This document shows positions 12,095 to 23,284 of a stretch of DNA of 64,000 nt, piece by piece; position 1 is the stretch's first letter, and the number at the start of each line of letters is the position of its first letter. This stretch comes from Megalonaias nervosa. Its lineage: Eukaryota > Mollusca > Bivalvia > Unionida > Unionidae. The notes under the pieces were generated by a model, which was not told the DNA's origin, made no database searches, and was given only the letters and a program-made list of their open reading frames with translations. Both the position numbers and the translations under genes were made by a program. Location: positions 1-64,000 of the forward strand of contig JAECUM010004966.1 in assembly GCA_016617855.1 (NCBI GenBank), written 5' to 3'.

Positions 12095-12560
12095 ATGAGT
12101 GCCGATATATCAACTTTAGAATGGGTGTTCTGGACCACCACCACCTCTGCAGTCAATGTCCTTGAGGCCGGCGCCCTGATCGTGCATGTTTCTTGTGGAA
12201 GTACAAACAAAAATGACTGTCTTAGAGAGCCCACCCACCCACTCCTAGTCCGGTTTCAATCCAGATATACAATTGAAGAAATATGTCACTTATGACTTAC
12301 TGCTGGAGTTTTGATCGTATGCTTCAGATCTATTGTTTTACAACAGTAACAAGTGCGCATGACTTAAACCAGGAAGCAGAGAATTGTGTGAGAAAAACTC
12401 TGTGAATGAATATTTTGGAGTCCAATGCATATATTAGGCGGGAAAGTAAAGTGTGACCATGTTGGCGGTTCGTCGGGAGGTGGGGGTGGGCGTGGACCGA
12501 TCATCAGATCTGTACCCGTCGTGCTGGTAATTACATGGCAAGAAACCTGAAATGAATAGA
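12095..12560. other. GC-richer, coding-like island of uncertain strand
   Basis: On the + strand 12095-12295 is open, with residues LEWVFWTTTTSAVNVLEAG then LIVHVSC, weakly recalling the late strands of an FN3-like module. On the - strand an acceptor-like TTCATTTCAG at about 12549-12558 precedes an open segment with VITSTTGTDLMIGP and a proline run. The two readings disagree on strand, and neither has convincing borders on both sides. This is a possible remnant of the FN3-like gene, not an established exon. Confidence 0.25.
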
Positions 12561-14995
12561 GAACAACGAGCGCAGGTAGTTTATCAGGGTCATGGCCGAG
12601 ATTCAGGTCGCTGAGAAAAACGAATTCGAGGTTGTGGATAAGTTTTCCTAAACCCATTGACGGGCTGAATAAGTTGGTTTGCAGAAAGCAAATAACACAA
12701 AGTGAACATAATGATACACCCGATGTACTACTGACAAGTAGGGTTCATCTGCCATGTACAGTCCTACAATCAATTCTGGATCCTATGCGTAAGGTTAAGC
12801 GAACAAAAAAAGGAAAGAACAACAAAACACAGTATGCAACAATAAGGAGTTTATTGAACACGGAGCATAGTCATTGATTACTTACATCAGAAATTAAGAC
12901 AGAAAGGTTTGTTTACTCAGTATTTTGGATGAAGCCTTTCTCTTTATTAGTCTGCTCATCAAGATGCTAGTGTCATTTTAGAAAAACCTAGACAACCTAA
13001 ACTTAAAGAATTTTACCGTCCTTCTGATAAACATATAACAGGTAAGTATAGGGGTTGTAATGGGAGTTTTTGTAAATTTTGAGTATCATTTCTTTAGAAT
13101 AAAATAAGCGTAATTAACTATAATAAAATAGAAAGGACGACAACATATGGAAAATAGATATAGATACCATTACCATTATAGATACCAACCAGAAAATATG
13201 CAACAGGTTGTTAAATATCCTGATCCAACACATCACTGTATTACAAATAGAATAAAACCAATTTCAAGCTGTAATATCTGGGCTATGTCCAAATGTTTCA
13301 GTGTGTTTGATATTTGTTTCACAATGTTCTATGCAAAGTTTGAAGGGAGTGCTGCAAATTTAGCTACAAAGAATATTAGAATAATGCTGAATACAGAAAT
13401 AAGATTTTCTTGTGGTAGTGATGCTATTTCCTAGTTGAACGATTATAATATATCCATGACGTTTAAAAATGTGTGGTTACCAAAGTCTGTAAGAACAAAT
13501 AAAATAAAGTAAGGTATACTGGGTGAAAAACTGCAAAAAAACTATTTTATTGTTTATTTGTTGCATTCCACTCGATTTTCAAACACTAACACATCACTTT
13601 TTGTATCAGTTTGTTGTTCTTCAGATTTAAAAGTATATTGTAAAAAGACTCGGAAGTGATGGAAGGTGCAAAGCAAGAGTATGAATTGAGCAATATTTGA
13701 GGGCCGCACGTCTTTTAATCTAATAGGTAATTTTGGAAGCGAAGAGTATAGAAATGAGATTTCTTTCTTTTATGACAAGAGAGATAATTATTAACTGACT
13801 TGCTAATACAACATAACAAATGTAACATTTGATTCACAAAGACTGTTTAAAAGCAGTCTTCATCCTGTGCAAAAATGAAATAGAAACTTATCCCCAAAAG
13901 TATTTCATTTCAGCTATAGAAAAAATAGCTATAACTTTGGATAACTTTGTAAATTAAATCAGAATTTACAAAAGGAAGTAAATATGTCTTTGATCAAAAT
14001 CAATTATTTAAATAATTTAGGCCTCCAGATTTTCTTTAATGCAACAGAGTGGTACATTTTTGATATGCTTATCCACTTTTACTCTTATTTCCGAATAGTG
14101 ATATTTTCACATGATTTTATTCGGACAGAAATAAAGGAGACTCTATTAAAACAAAAGGTTTGTACAAGTAATGATGTAAATTAGACAGTGGCACCACATC
14201 ATTGCAAGACAAGAGCGAAACAAGTATTTTGAACTCTAGGTTGTTTATAATAATCCCTGTGTATATACTGCCTTCTAATTCAAATGAAATTCGTCTTCTA
14301 TTAGATAATTCTTGTCCTGCACAGATCATAAAACCTGAATGCGCAATCAATGTTTTCGCTTCATCTTGTTTCAATCATTCGTTTATGATTTGATTGCCTT
14401 AGTTGGAGAGGTTGTATTCGGAAATTAAAAGTCATATTTCATGAGAAGTATAAGTTGAGAGAGGGAATTCCGCTTTAGCACCCAATTACTCGTAGGCAAA
14501 GTTTGCATTAGATTTTATTGAAACAGAATATAAAGGGTTTTTAAAATTGTTCTCGTTTTATTGTAATTTTCTCTGTCCAGCCCTGATGTACACTAAGATT
14601 TACAACACAAAATGATATTTTAGGTACAGAAACTCAAAAGATACCACATAATATTATACAAAAAGAATTGATAATGAAAATGGCACAGTACCATCAGTGA
14701 TTATAGATGAAACAGTTGAAGAGTTAAAGGAATTAAACTTTTAATGAGGCTGAAATATCCGTTTGATTATAAGGTAGAAGAAGCTTAGCTAGCACTAACA
14801 TATCCATACAGCAAAGTATTCATTATTCTTAAAAATAATGTATATCAAAAGCTGAATGAGCAGCCTTATTTAATGTGATATTGTGTATCCTCTGATAGTA
14901 TAATCTAATTAATTTTTTTTATTATATATACATTTGTTAAAAACAATCTTTGTGCATATATAATTTGAGATTCTTTTGGAACAAATTTCCTAATA
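12561..14995. other. AT-rich stretch without identified gene
   Basis: Several frames of 60-97 codons are open (for example 13147-13434 + and 14117-14374 -), but they carry no recognisable motifs and overlap one another on opposite strands. Because the Polinton polymerase starts to the right, other decayed genes of that element could lie here, but none is supported. Confidence 0.4.
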
Positions 14996-14999
14996 CCCC

Positions 15000-16013
15000 A
15001 ACATTCCTTTCTCTCCTCTGTCTTCTCTATATGCATAAGCTAAGTTCTAAGGCCATATAATTCTTGTATTGGTATGCAAATTGTCTCAGTTTTAAACAAT
15101 TCATTTTTCTTATCAACGAACGGGGAAATAATTAACTTTCGTCGGTATATACTTTTACTTCAGTCCTCTATCTTACGTTTTATATCTTTTTTCCTAAGAA
15201 ATTTCTTCATTATTTTTTTCTTCAAAATTACCTTTTCTAAACTCACGGAGCTTTTTGTATTGAAGATGAATTGCGTTACATGGATAATTTCAGCAGAAGC
15301 TTTAGGTGATATATAACTATTCTTTAATTGTTTTACTTTCAGTCCTAACATTAGATATAACTTCAATATACGAAAGCGAATTACAGATTTTTCTTTGTTT
15401 CTTAACGTGCATAATAATGTAGGTCTGAAAGTTTTGTACCTTTTTTTTATCTTCCATGAATTTCTTCCTTCCGTAGTGGAATTAGGTGTCCTTGCTAGGG
15501 ATGGGTACTTTTCGTGCCAAAGGATAATCATCATAATAATTGCGTAAATCTGTTGGTAAATCTAAATCTACAATTCCCCTAGTTTTAGAATCATCACTCC
15601 AAGACATTACATTTTCCTCTATTTGTATTATTTCTTCTTTGTCAGCCTATTCAAAATTTTTATATGATATAGGCTGGCTCTCAGTACAGCTACACGAATT
15701 ATTGGTCTATGTAACCTATTTCCCTGACCCCGATATTCTCCATTATTTAATGTTTTATTATAGTTAGCTCAGTTATAATACTCATAATTTGCTCCAGCAA
15801 ATCTATTATGCAACATTGTTGGTCCTCGTCTATTTCAGGAGGAAATTCTTAAAATATATCATTAATCAGATAGCGAATATAGTCTTGCCTTACTTACTTT
15901 TAAACTTTCGCTGTGAAATAGTTCTTGTGCACCAAAATAGTACGTTGTGTCTTATTTATAAAGATTCATTCACATAGACCTAAATTCCTCAAAGCATCAC
16001 ATAGCAATAAAAT
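15000..16013 (-). pseudogene. C-terminal half of a Polinton/Maverick-type family B DNA polymerase (decayed)
   Basis: Read on the - strand, 16013 to about 15160 contains pieces in the order expected for the protein-primed PolB of Polinton/Maverick elements: ILLLCDALRNLGL (about 16010-15972), a KNYFTA-like piece, LHNRFAGANYEYYN (15816-15772), LPTDLRNYYDDYPLARK (about 15562-15512), and RILKLYLMLGLK followed by FIFNT and a basic stretch (15360-15160). Frames change several times and stops are present, so no protein is made. After about 15160 the similarity fades. It continues the polymerase at 17713-19430; the insertion at 16014-17712 separates the halves. Assignment rests on motif order, not a search. 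Confidence 0.72.
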
Positions 16014-16433
16014 CACCATACCACTTCCTACTGTCTGGTTCTGCTTTCCAATTTTCTTCTTCCAGGTCTCTTGGGTGCACAAACCGATACAGCCGTCCAC
16101 ATCATACGGGCACTGCACTTCATATGGGTTTAGTGAAGAGCACTTCACTTCACATGGGTTCATTGAAGACGTGACCATCTTGCGGCACATTCTTCCAGTG
16201 GCGTTCTGCGACATGTAATACAACCATTTCGCGATATGGTGTGCACAATTCAGCAGTGTCTGATTATTACGCTTTCTTTTCGTTCCACGTTTGTTTGCCT
16301 TGCTTGATTGTTGCAGGTCTTTCCCTGTTTTTCTTTTTTTTTCATTTTGTGCTACACAAAGAGTGCTGGTTGTGTCTGATCCTCTCTGTGTTGTGATGGT
16401 CGAAGCCCAAAATTTCGGGCACTTTAGCTTCAT
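15966..16433 (-). CDS. Cysteine-rich 155-residue ORF in the insertion; function unknown
   Basis: The ORF starts at ATG 16433 inside the repeated block. It has a basic middle (RGTKRKRNNQ) and a cysteine-rich C-terminal half in which a short unit is repeated: MNPCEVKC, then LNPYEVQC, followed by CIGLC. The last 18 or so residues (after the 7-bp border at 16013) come from the polymerase flank, so the element's own coding part is about 16014-16433. No known domain is recognised and no signal peptide is visible. Related but broken copies occur at 19590-20010 in opposite orientation, so this is a repetitive-element sequence, not a single-copy gene. Confidence 0.4.
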   Translation of the reverse strand: MKLKCPKFWASTITTQRGSDTTSTLCVAQNEKKRKTGKDLQQSSKANKRGTKRKRNNQTLLNCAHHIAKWLYYMSQNATGRMCRKMVTSSMNPCEVKCSSLNPYEVQCPYDVDGCIGLCTQETWKKKIGKQNQTVGSGMVILLLCDALRNLGLCE

Positions 16434-16732
16434 TAAGTATGTAAAGTAAGGCTAAAGAATGTATGAAGTGTGCATAGAGAAGCTATGTCATTATAGCAGT
16501 AACTTTGATACGCAATGTATACATTTTGACTTGAATTATGTTTTATTTCTATATATAATCTATACTGAAGTCACTAAAAGTGGCCTGCAGCAACAATCAT
16601 GGCGTATGTTATTTTTTCTTCCCTAATTCTGAATTCTAAGGACGCTCACTTTGCAGTGTCATTCTTCATTCAGTTATTTGTCTCCTCAATCTTGCTCTCC
16701 CTTGTGCTATAAACAAACACCTAACCATAAAA
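16407..16732 (-). repeat. 326-bp direct repeat, copy 1
   Basis: It aligns along its full length with 17393-17718 without net length change and with high identity by eye. Shared blocks include GCACTTTAGCTTCATTA, AGTAAGGCTAAAGAATG, AGTCACTAAAAGTGGCCTGC and AAACAAACACCTAACC. It contains the start codon of the cysteine-rich ORF, so it looks like a 5'/promoter region. Confidence 0.9.
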
Positions 16733-17138
16733 CTACTTACACTTGCATAAATACATTAATGGGTAGTGCAATGAGGCTGGGTCTACTTTTTACCTTACTC
16801 TGTTATAATAATGAGCTGAGCACGGAAGGGCCAACAGAATTGACTCGTTGTGGTCACATGGGTTTAATTGGCCAATCATTTGTCGGGGCTTGCAACTGTG
16901 CGGTTAATTGAATTGTAATTAGCGTCACTTTCAACTGAACTGCAGAGGAGCAGAGACACAATCCTTGATTGAGAAAAATAATTTGTGAAATTTAAGTCCC
17001 ACTCCGCCCGATACATAGCCTCTTTTTTTTTCTTCATCAAATTAAATGTATTTCTACTTATGTGTGCATATGGATATGAATAATAAATAAAGATATATTG
17101 GTAGCGGACATTGTAATACATTCATTTTCATGAAGTGA

Positions 17139-17217
<79 letters not shown>
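17139..17217. repeat. Microsatellite (AT)n(AG)n
   Basis: Eleven AT units run into about 28 AG units, within the spacer between the two 326-bp repeats. Confidence 0.97.
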
Positions 17218-17222
<5 letters not shown>

Positions 17223-17392
17223 ATGTATTAAATTTCATGAACAATATTGAATTTTGTTACTGTCGATTGATTTAATCTCCTGGCTGACTAGTCATTCGTT
17301 CACTCTTCATTGTGTATGCCATTATTGAACTTTCAGAGTTGTATTTATATTGTTGTCATGAATGGTTTCACTATGTCTTGGCCAGTCGGAGT

Positions 17393-17718
17393 CCAAAATT
17401 CCAAGCACTTTAGCTTCATTATGTATGTAAAGTAAGGCTAAAGAATGTATGAAGTGTTGATAGAGAAGCTATGCCATTATAGCAGTAACTTTGATATCAT
17501 TTGTATACCTTTTGACTTGAATTATATTTTATTGTTATATATAATCTATACTAAAGTCACTAAAAGTGGCCTGCGCCAACAATCATGGAGTATGTTATTG
17601 TTTCTTCCCTAATTCTGAACGCTAAGAATGCTCACCTTGCGGTGTCATTCTTGATTAAATTATCTGTCTCCTCAGTCTTCCTGTTCTTTGGGCTATAAAC
17701 AAACACCTAACCATAAAA
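17393..17718 (-). repeat. 326-bp direct repeat, copy 2 (terminal)
   Basis: This is the second copy of the block at 16407-16732, 986 bp away in direct orientation. Its right end coincides with the border of the insertion. Its version of the ORF start (ATG at 17419) runs into a stop after a few tens of codons, so only copy 1 leads into the long ORF. Confidence 0.9.
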
Positions 17719-17719
17719 T

Positions 17720-19430
17720 ATATGTCTATTCATATTAATCACGAAAATCACCAAGATAAGTTTTGAAATGTTTCATAATATCATTTTGGTAGTGCTATCC
17801 ACAGCGATGATTTACACTGCTATTAGTTTTGAATAAAAGTTTTGCTTGGTATTAGTTCTATTTCATTATATCTGTGAAACAAATCCATATAATCATATGG
17901 ATAAATATCTTTTCTTACAAATCTTAAGCACTAGTTCGCTTTGCTCTCTCGTTCCATTTTTCAAGATGTTTTAGTTTTTGCCTAAAAGGTTCACCCATAA
18001 ACCCATAGGTATCTAGAAATCCTATTTTCTTTTAACAAAACATTCATTCCCAAATCTATGAACTAGAATATTCTTACGAAACAACATTTGGTTTTCATCA
18101 TTAATTTTTCCATATCACCTTTTGACTGAACAAACTTTTTAAGAAGACTTTCCAGATAACAATCGTATTCAGATAAATTATGAATAAATTGTAGAATATA
18201 ATTTCGATACTAATACATTCAATTGCACTTGAGTATAAGCTATCCACTATATTTTCCATTTTGATTTTTTAGCATGATCTCTTGTTTTGTAGTTGTCAAT
18301 GACAGAGATTGCTTTGTTAGTTATCTCTTCGTTAACTTCATCACATCCATCAATTTTTGTATATCCCTAAGTAGGGCATTTGGTTAAAACAGGTTCTGCT
18401 GTTTTCCTATGTAATCTCCTTTTCACAAATATCACATGTGTTGGTAGAATTGTGATGTGATTTTGCTTTCTCTATCTTTTCTTAAGTTTTGTTTTTATTT
18501 TTATCTTTATTAGTGAATATCATTTTTAGCAGTGTTTTTTTTTTTTTTTTTATTAATTCCTCATAAACAATTTCTGAAATTATATACACACCTAAAAGTT
18601 GTTTATATATTCTGCTCCTCTGTTAAATCTAGGGTCAAAATTTTTACCGATTGATTTAAGGTAAAGACAAAGACCCTAAAGGGATATGTCTGTCTTACTG
18701 ATTTTATTGTCCATGACAAATTATGTTTTGAATCCTTATTTATAATACTTTTTGTTTCAATATTACTTTCAGTATCACAATATATAATAAAACGATCTTC
18801 CAATCGATATTGGAAGTGTTTACATTTTACAGCATAATACTTTTCAGGCATTATGTTTTTAGTGCTACCTGTTTGGTTGCACAATCTATTAGTGGAATTT
18901 TAATCCTGGATGAAATAACACTTCTTTCAGAAATACTTTTTTAATTCTTGCCGTTTCTTTTTTCCTGGAAGAATCCAGTTTTAATAAATTCTTTATTCCA
19001 CTGTAAAGACAATGGAGACAATTATCATGTATTGTCTCTTTTAAATATGCTTATAAGATCTTTATTCTTGTTTCTTTCTCTTTCCATCATTCTCACCAGT
19101 CTTATAAGTTTTTCAACTGACTTCTTTACAATAACAGAAATAGTGCATTCATTTTGCATATTTATGTTTATATATGTTCTCTGTCAAGTAGTGAAAATTA
19201 TATATTCCATGTTTATCTATTTCCTTTCTTAAGAGTTAAATTGATACATCTAGATGGACTTTTGTTGGACATTGATCCCTAATTTTCCACCTAATATTTA
19301 CCATAATTTTGGTTCAGCTTCTTCAAAAAAGATTGGTTAGTTTCTTCTCCAGCTCGATATCTACACTCATTTAAATACTTATTAAAGAAATCTTGTAGCT
19401 TTCTTGCGATAATTCTTTTTTTTCTGTTTC
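17720..19430 (-). pseudogene. N-terminal and middle part of the Polinton/Maverick-type PolB (decayed)
   Basis: On the - strand, in order: RKLQDFFNKYLNECRYRAGE near 19420-19350; GIKNLLKLDSS near 19000; the exonuclease-like FIIYCDTES (18791-18765, the D-x-E pair of the 3'-5' exonuclease); a TCDICEK zinc pair (about 18439-18416); HNLSEYDCYLESL near 18180-18140; DTYGFMGEPF-like residues near 18010-17985; and DIYPYDYMDLFHRYNEIE (about 17910-17856). It ends at LGDFRD near 17740. Multiple frameshifts and stops interrupt it. The ordering fits DNA_pol_B_2 polymerases of Polintons and related protein-primed systems. No integrase, capsid or ATPase gene of such an element was recognised nearby. Confidence 0.75.
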
Positions 19431-19589
19431 ATGCACAGTTCTTTTTATTTCCTGTTGTCCAGCATGTGACAAAATAGATCAAAACATCTGAGAGTTCATG
19501 TAAAGAGTACGAATGAACAACAACGCCTGACATGGCCAAAAATTCAACAAACACTGGAAACCATTTCTGCACATTGACCTAGTATTATT

Positions 19590-20020
19590 GGACACAGAAA
19601 AACACAAACTCCTGTACATGTGTCAAATTAGCATGAATTCTGAAGTCAGGGGGCACACAATATCCAGAAACATTTGTATTCCATATCACAGAATGCCAGT
19701 GTTGTAAGATAGTCACGTCTTCAATGAACCCATATGAAGTGCTGTATTGGTCTGTGCACCCATGAGACTGCCGAACTGTGCACACAATATCCAGAAATAT
19801 TTGTATTCCATATCACAGAACACCAGTGGAAGAATGATGTGTTGTAAGATGGTTATGTCTTCAATGAACCCATACGAAGTGGTGCTCTCCAATGAACCCA
19901 TATAAAGTGCAGTGCCTGTATAATGTGGAGGGCTGTATCGATCTGTGCACCCATGAAACCTGAATGCAGAAAAAATTGGAAAGCAGAACCAGGCAGTAGG
20001 AAATGCTATGATAATGTGTA
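19590..20020 (+). repeat. Inverted, broken copies of the cysteine-rich ORF region
   Basis: Two adjacent copies (about 19630-19770 and 19780-20015) match 16010-16250 in reverse complement. Shared features include TCTTCAATGAACCCATA, TCTGTGCACCCATGA and GCAGAACCAGGCAGTAGG. Frames are interrupted. The copies end at the same 3' point as the insertion element (after CAGTAGGAA), which suggests a defined 3' terminus. Confidence 0.75.
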
Positions 20021-20083
20021 GAATGACCGAAGTCAGCACTGAATTACAAACTAGAAATTCTATCGCTGAGGCGGATATATTTT

Positions 20084-20431
20084 TTGAAGACAACTGACTG
20101 CCACCTACCTAAGACAAGAATAAGACTGTCTGATAGGCCCTGCTTAGCACCCTCCATTGCTGCCCAAACCCTAAAGCTACAAGTCTTGAATAATTCAGGA
20201 TTAAAACCACAAAACAGGAGCAATGTGGGCAAGGATTGGTTGAACTCCTGCTTAGCTATGGGCAACCCTTCCATAGGTAAGGAAGAGGGGGCCTCAAATG
20301 ACAAACCTGCACCTATAAATATTGATGCAGAGAATGGACAGGGCACTGGTCTTGTAATTTTTTGGGGCATGACACTTAAGACAAAAAAGGGTACCATTGG
20401 AGTGTTTGTAATGCATAAACTCAACAATTAA
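20084..20431 (+). other. Unidentified segment open on both strands
   Basis: A 115-codon frame on + and a 127-codon frame on - (20044-20427) overlap completely, with higher G+C than the surroundings. The + translation has no membrane segment or motif I recognise. It lies directly after the inverted copies of the cysteine-rich repeat, so it may belong to another repeat family. Coding status is undecided. Confidence 0.25.
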
Positions 20432-22632
20432 ACCATCGTCATTGATCTGAACCTGAGAGAACTGAAGCTAAGTTTGGGTTTCTACAACCAGGTTGTCTAA
20501 TTGTCATTTCCCCTACACAAAGGAATGCATGAAATGCAAGTTTAAACGTGGACTTAAATAGAGCCACACGGAAAGCATAGTGAGTGAATCATGGCAGAAC
20601 TGAAATGATTTTTTGTAGAATACATTATCAATTGGTAGTCTGGCATCTGTGTGCAGTAAAAGTTTATGAAGCAATTGCATAAGTTTTGGAATAAGAAAGG
20701 AATTGGCTGGATCAGGGATATTGTTCAGTTAAAATTTGTGCGTATAGCCAATAGCCGAGACATAGGTAGATACAGTAGATAGTGCACAGTGTTTTGCAAA
20801 AAGATATGAAATGAAAAGTGCCAAATTAGTACTTGAAACAGGGAAAGTGCTGTGGAGTTAAATCAATGTAGTGTATCCAAATGCGCCTGTAAGCTTCCAT
20901 CGAACATGGAAAAAGAGCGTTTTATAGTAAAATGGACAACATTACTCCCAGTCTGTTAATGTAGGTAGTTCAGGAACCTGTTCTGGGATTTCCTCTGCAT
21001 AGGTTGGGACGGAAACCCAGGCACTTTTTCTCATCAGGGTGTAAATAATGTTAAAACTTAAATGTAGCATCTACAATGAAAGGAATGCATCTCTACAGGC
21101 GTCCCAGTTGCTATATGAATGTCGCCCTAACTGATACAATGTTTGATCACATGTTTCTGTTTGGTTCAATATGACAACATATCTAAATTTAGTTACTGGT
21201 TTATTAACATATATTGGCTGCAATGACATCACGTCTGGGCAGAGAAACCAAAGCAGACAAAGAGGGGCCCAGCAAGGGGCCAGAGAAGGATGCATTGTGG
21301 AATACTTTGACTACACATAATCAGTTAGATTATAATTAATAGCATGAGTGAGCTCCAAATGTTTCTAATTTGTTAATGGAAAATAGCAAGGATATTTTAC
21401 AAAATTTTCAAGAATGTTTTTCAAAATTTTCCATAATAAATCTGTTATATTTTTCTTGTGAGTTTATTAGCCGAAACTGTAAAATAATACCATTGAATTA
21501 TATTTAATCTTGTTTGGAACCAAATTGGATTATTTTCATATCCAACTTCAATTATTTCCACCATTTGCGGAAAGTATTTAATGGCTGAAATGGTTTTATT
21601 TGTAAACATAACAATCTTCACCATAAAAGAATGATAACATTCATAACAAAATCATTAAATTTGCCTTCATTGTATTCATAATTTCTTACTAATGCAAAAC
21701 GGTATACCAGAAACAAAACTAAACTAAACAAAAACACATAATTATCCAAAATCACAAATGATTTACACGGAAGATGTTATCTATGAACACCCAAATGGGC
21801 CCATCTTTGAAGACTAATACTGCTACAATTGCCATTGTTCCAGGCACCAAACTATTACTTAAAATTAGCACATTTGTCACACCAAATTATTACCTAAAAT
21901 TAGCACATTTGTCAGCCTTATTAACACAAACGATCTTACTGGGCTAATATTATCCAGCTGTATAAACAATAATAGTTAGACATACATCAATTTGTTTGGT
22001 TACCATATTAGCCAGCTGATACTTTCTCACCTATGAGACAGAGACATCTACCTATTTTGTTAACCTTATTCCTATCTCACTCTGGTTATCTCAGACCTGT
22101 TGCTATGGTGTCCACACACTAGGAACTACTTTTAAAATGAAACCCTTGATGTCTTCTGCTGTACCTGATGGTGTTGTTATGAAATTCAAAAACAACAACA
22201 ACAGATATATAACAAAAAAAAAAAAAAAAAAAAAAAAATTCACTTATGAAGTAACTGGTAGTGCGGAAGTCATATATTTATGGATCATGTCACCTGGCTG
22301 TGTATGCGGGAACCATACATTTATTGTCAAACGTCACCTAGCTGTGTGTGGATATCATATTTTTATGGCACAGGACAGTGACGTCTACGAATATCCAATC
22401 TAGGGCAATCATTAATCGTGTGCTAATAATAGCATGGAGATAGCATATGTAATTGTCTCGAAGATCACGGCTCTGCATCACTGTAACAGAACATCAGTGA
22501 AACAAATATTCAAACAGACTTATTTGCCCAGGCAAGTCTGTTGTCAACAGTGGACGTTGATGTAAACAATACGGTGGCTGTTAAGTAGTTGCGGTCTCAC
22601 AGCTGTCCCATACCCAGTTGGAGCCAATTACA

Positions 22633-22700
<68 letters not shown>

Positions 22701-23094
22701 GATAGTCCAAATTAGAATAAAGTTTGTTAGGGCTTTGTGTGGAGGTATAAATAGCAATACGCAGAGTTTTCCAAATTTGAGAATTCATTTTCTGCAGGAA
22801 TGTACCACGTGTTGATATGAAAGTGCTCTGACGCTATCATGTCTTGATATATACGTGCCATGACATGGCCATCTCATTCAGTAACAACTTTCAAGTTCCA
22901 CTAAATCGAGCTTCTTATATTGGGTGATACATTGTATCATTAAGAGTTAGAACTGTACTAGCTTGAAAGGGACCAACCACTCATTTTACATGGGGTGTTG
23001 GGTGTCGACGCCGACATATTCCTTCCTTGTCTATCATTTTTTAAAAATAAAAATCACAATATTTCTATCACATTATAAAGTTCATTTTGCTCTG

Positions 23095-23096
<2 letters not shown>
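20432..23096. other. Non-coding stretch with small repeats
   Basis: Contents seen: a 33-bp near-perfect tandem duplication at about 21848-21913 (ATTAGCACATTTGTC twice), a poly-A tract at 22214-22238, and a (TA)n microsatellite at 22634-22698. ORFs crossing these are repeat translations. No gene is supported. Confidence 0.5.
22634..22698. repeat. (TA)n microsatellite
   Basis: About 32 uninterrupted TA units. Confidence 0.97.
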
Positions 23097-23151
<55 letters not shown>

Positions 23152-23182
23152 AATCAAGTTGAGAGAGAGAGAGAGAGAGAGA
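23097..23182. repeat. (TC)n-(GA)n palindrome able to form a long hairpin
   Basis: About 26 TC units (23097-23148) are followed by a short spacer and (GA)n to 23182. The centre reads CTCAAC-AATCAA-GTTGAG, so at least 25 bp on each side pair perfectly across a 6-nt loop (23127-23151 with 23158-23182). It sits about 100 bp upstream of the 5' end of the retrotransposon. Confidence 0.92.
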
Positions 23183-23284
23183 CAGAGACAGAGATTCACT
23201 TCTTAAGTGACCCGTACAGCAATGTGAAATGTATGTGACTTTGGAATCTAATAATCAAGACCTTCATCCAATATCTGAACTTTC

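Larger units (their letters stand above)
16014..17712 (-). mobile_element. 1.7-kb insertion with 7-bp target duplications inside the polymerase remnant
   Basis: ATAAAAT occurs at both borders (16007-16013 and 17713-17719). Taking out the intervening 1699 bp and one ATAAAAT copy closes the polymerase frame exactly at a conserved Leu-rich motif, which is strong evidence for an insertion. The insert lacks obvious terminal inverted repeats. On the - strand it starts with a 326-bp block, then about 660 bp with microsatellites, a second copy of the same block, and a cysteine-rich ORF ending at the left border. The arrangement resembles a retroelement with duplicated 5' monomers, but the class is unknown. 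Confidence 0.65.

Noticed and set aside
19713..20093. 126-codon - strand ORF
   Set aside because: It is the reverse of the repeated cysteine-rich sequence; the related ORF at 16.0-16.4 kb reads the other strand of this repeat.
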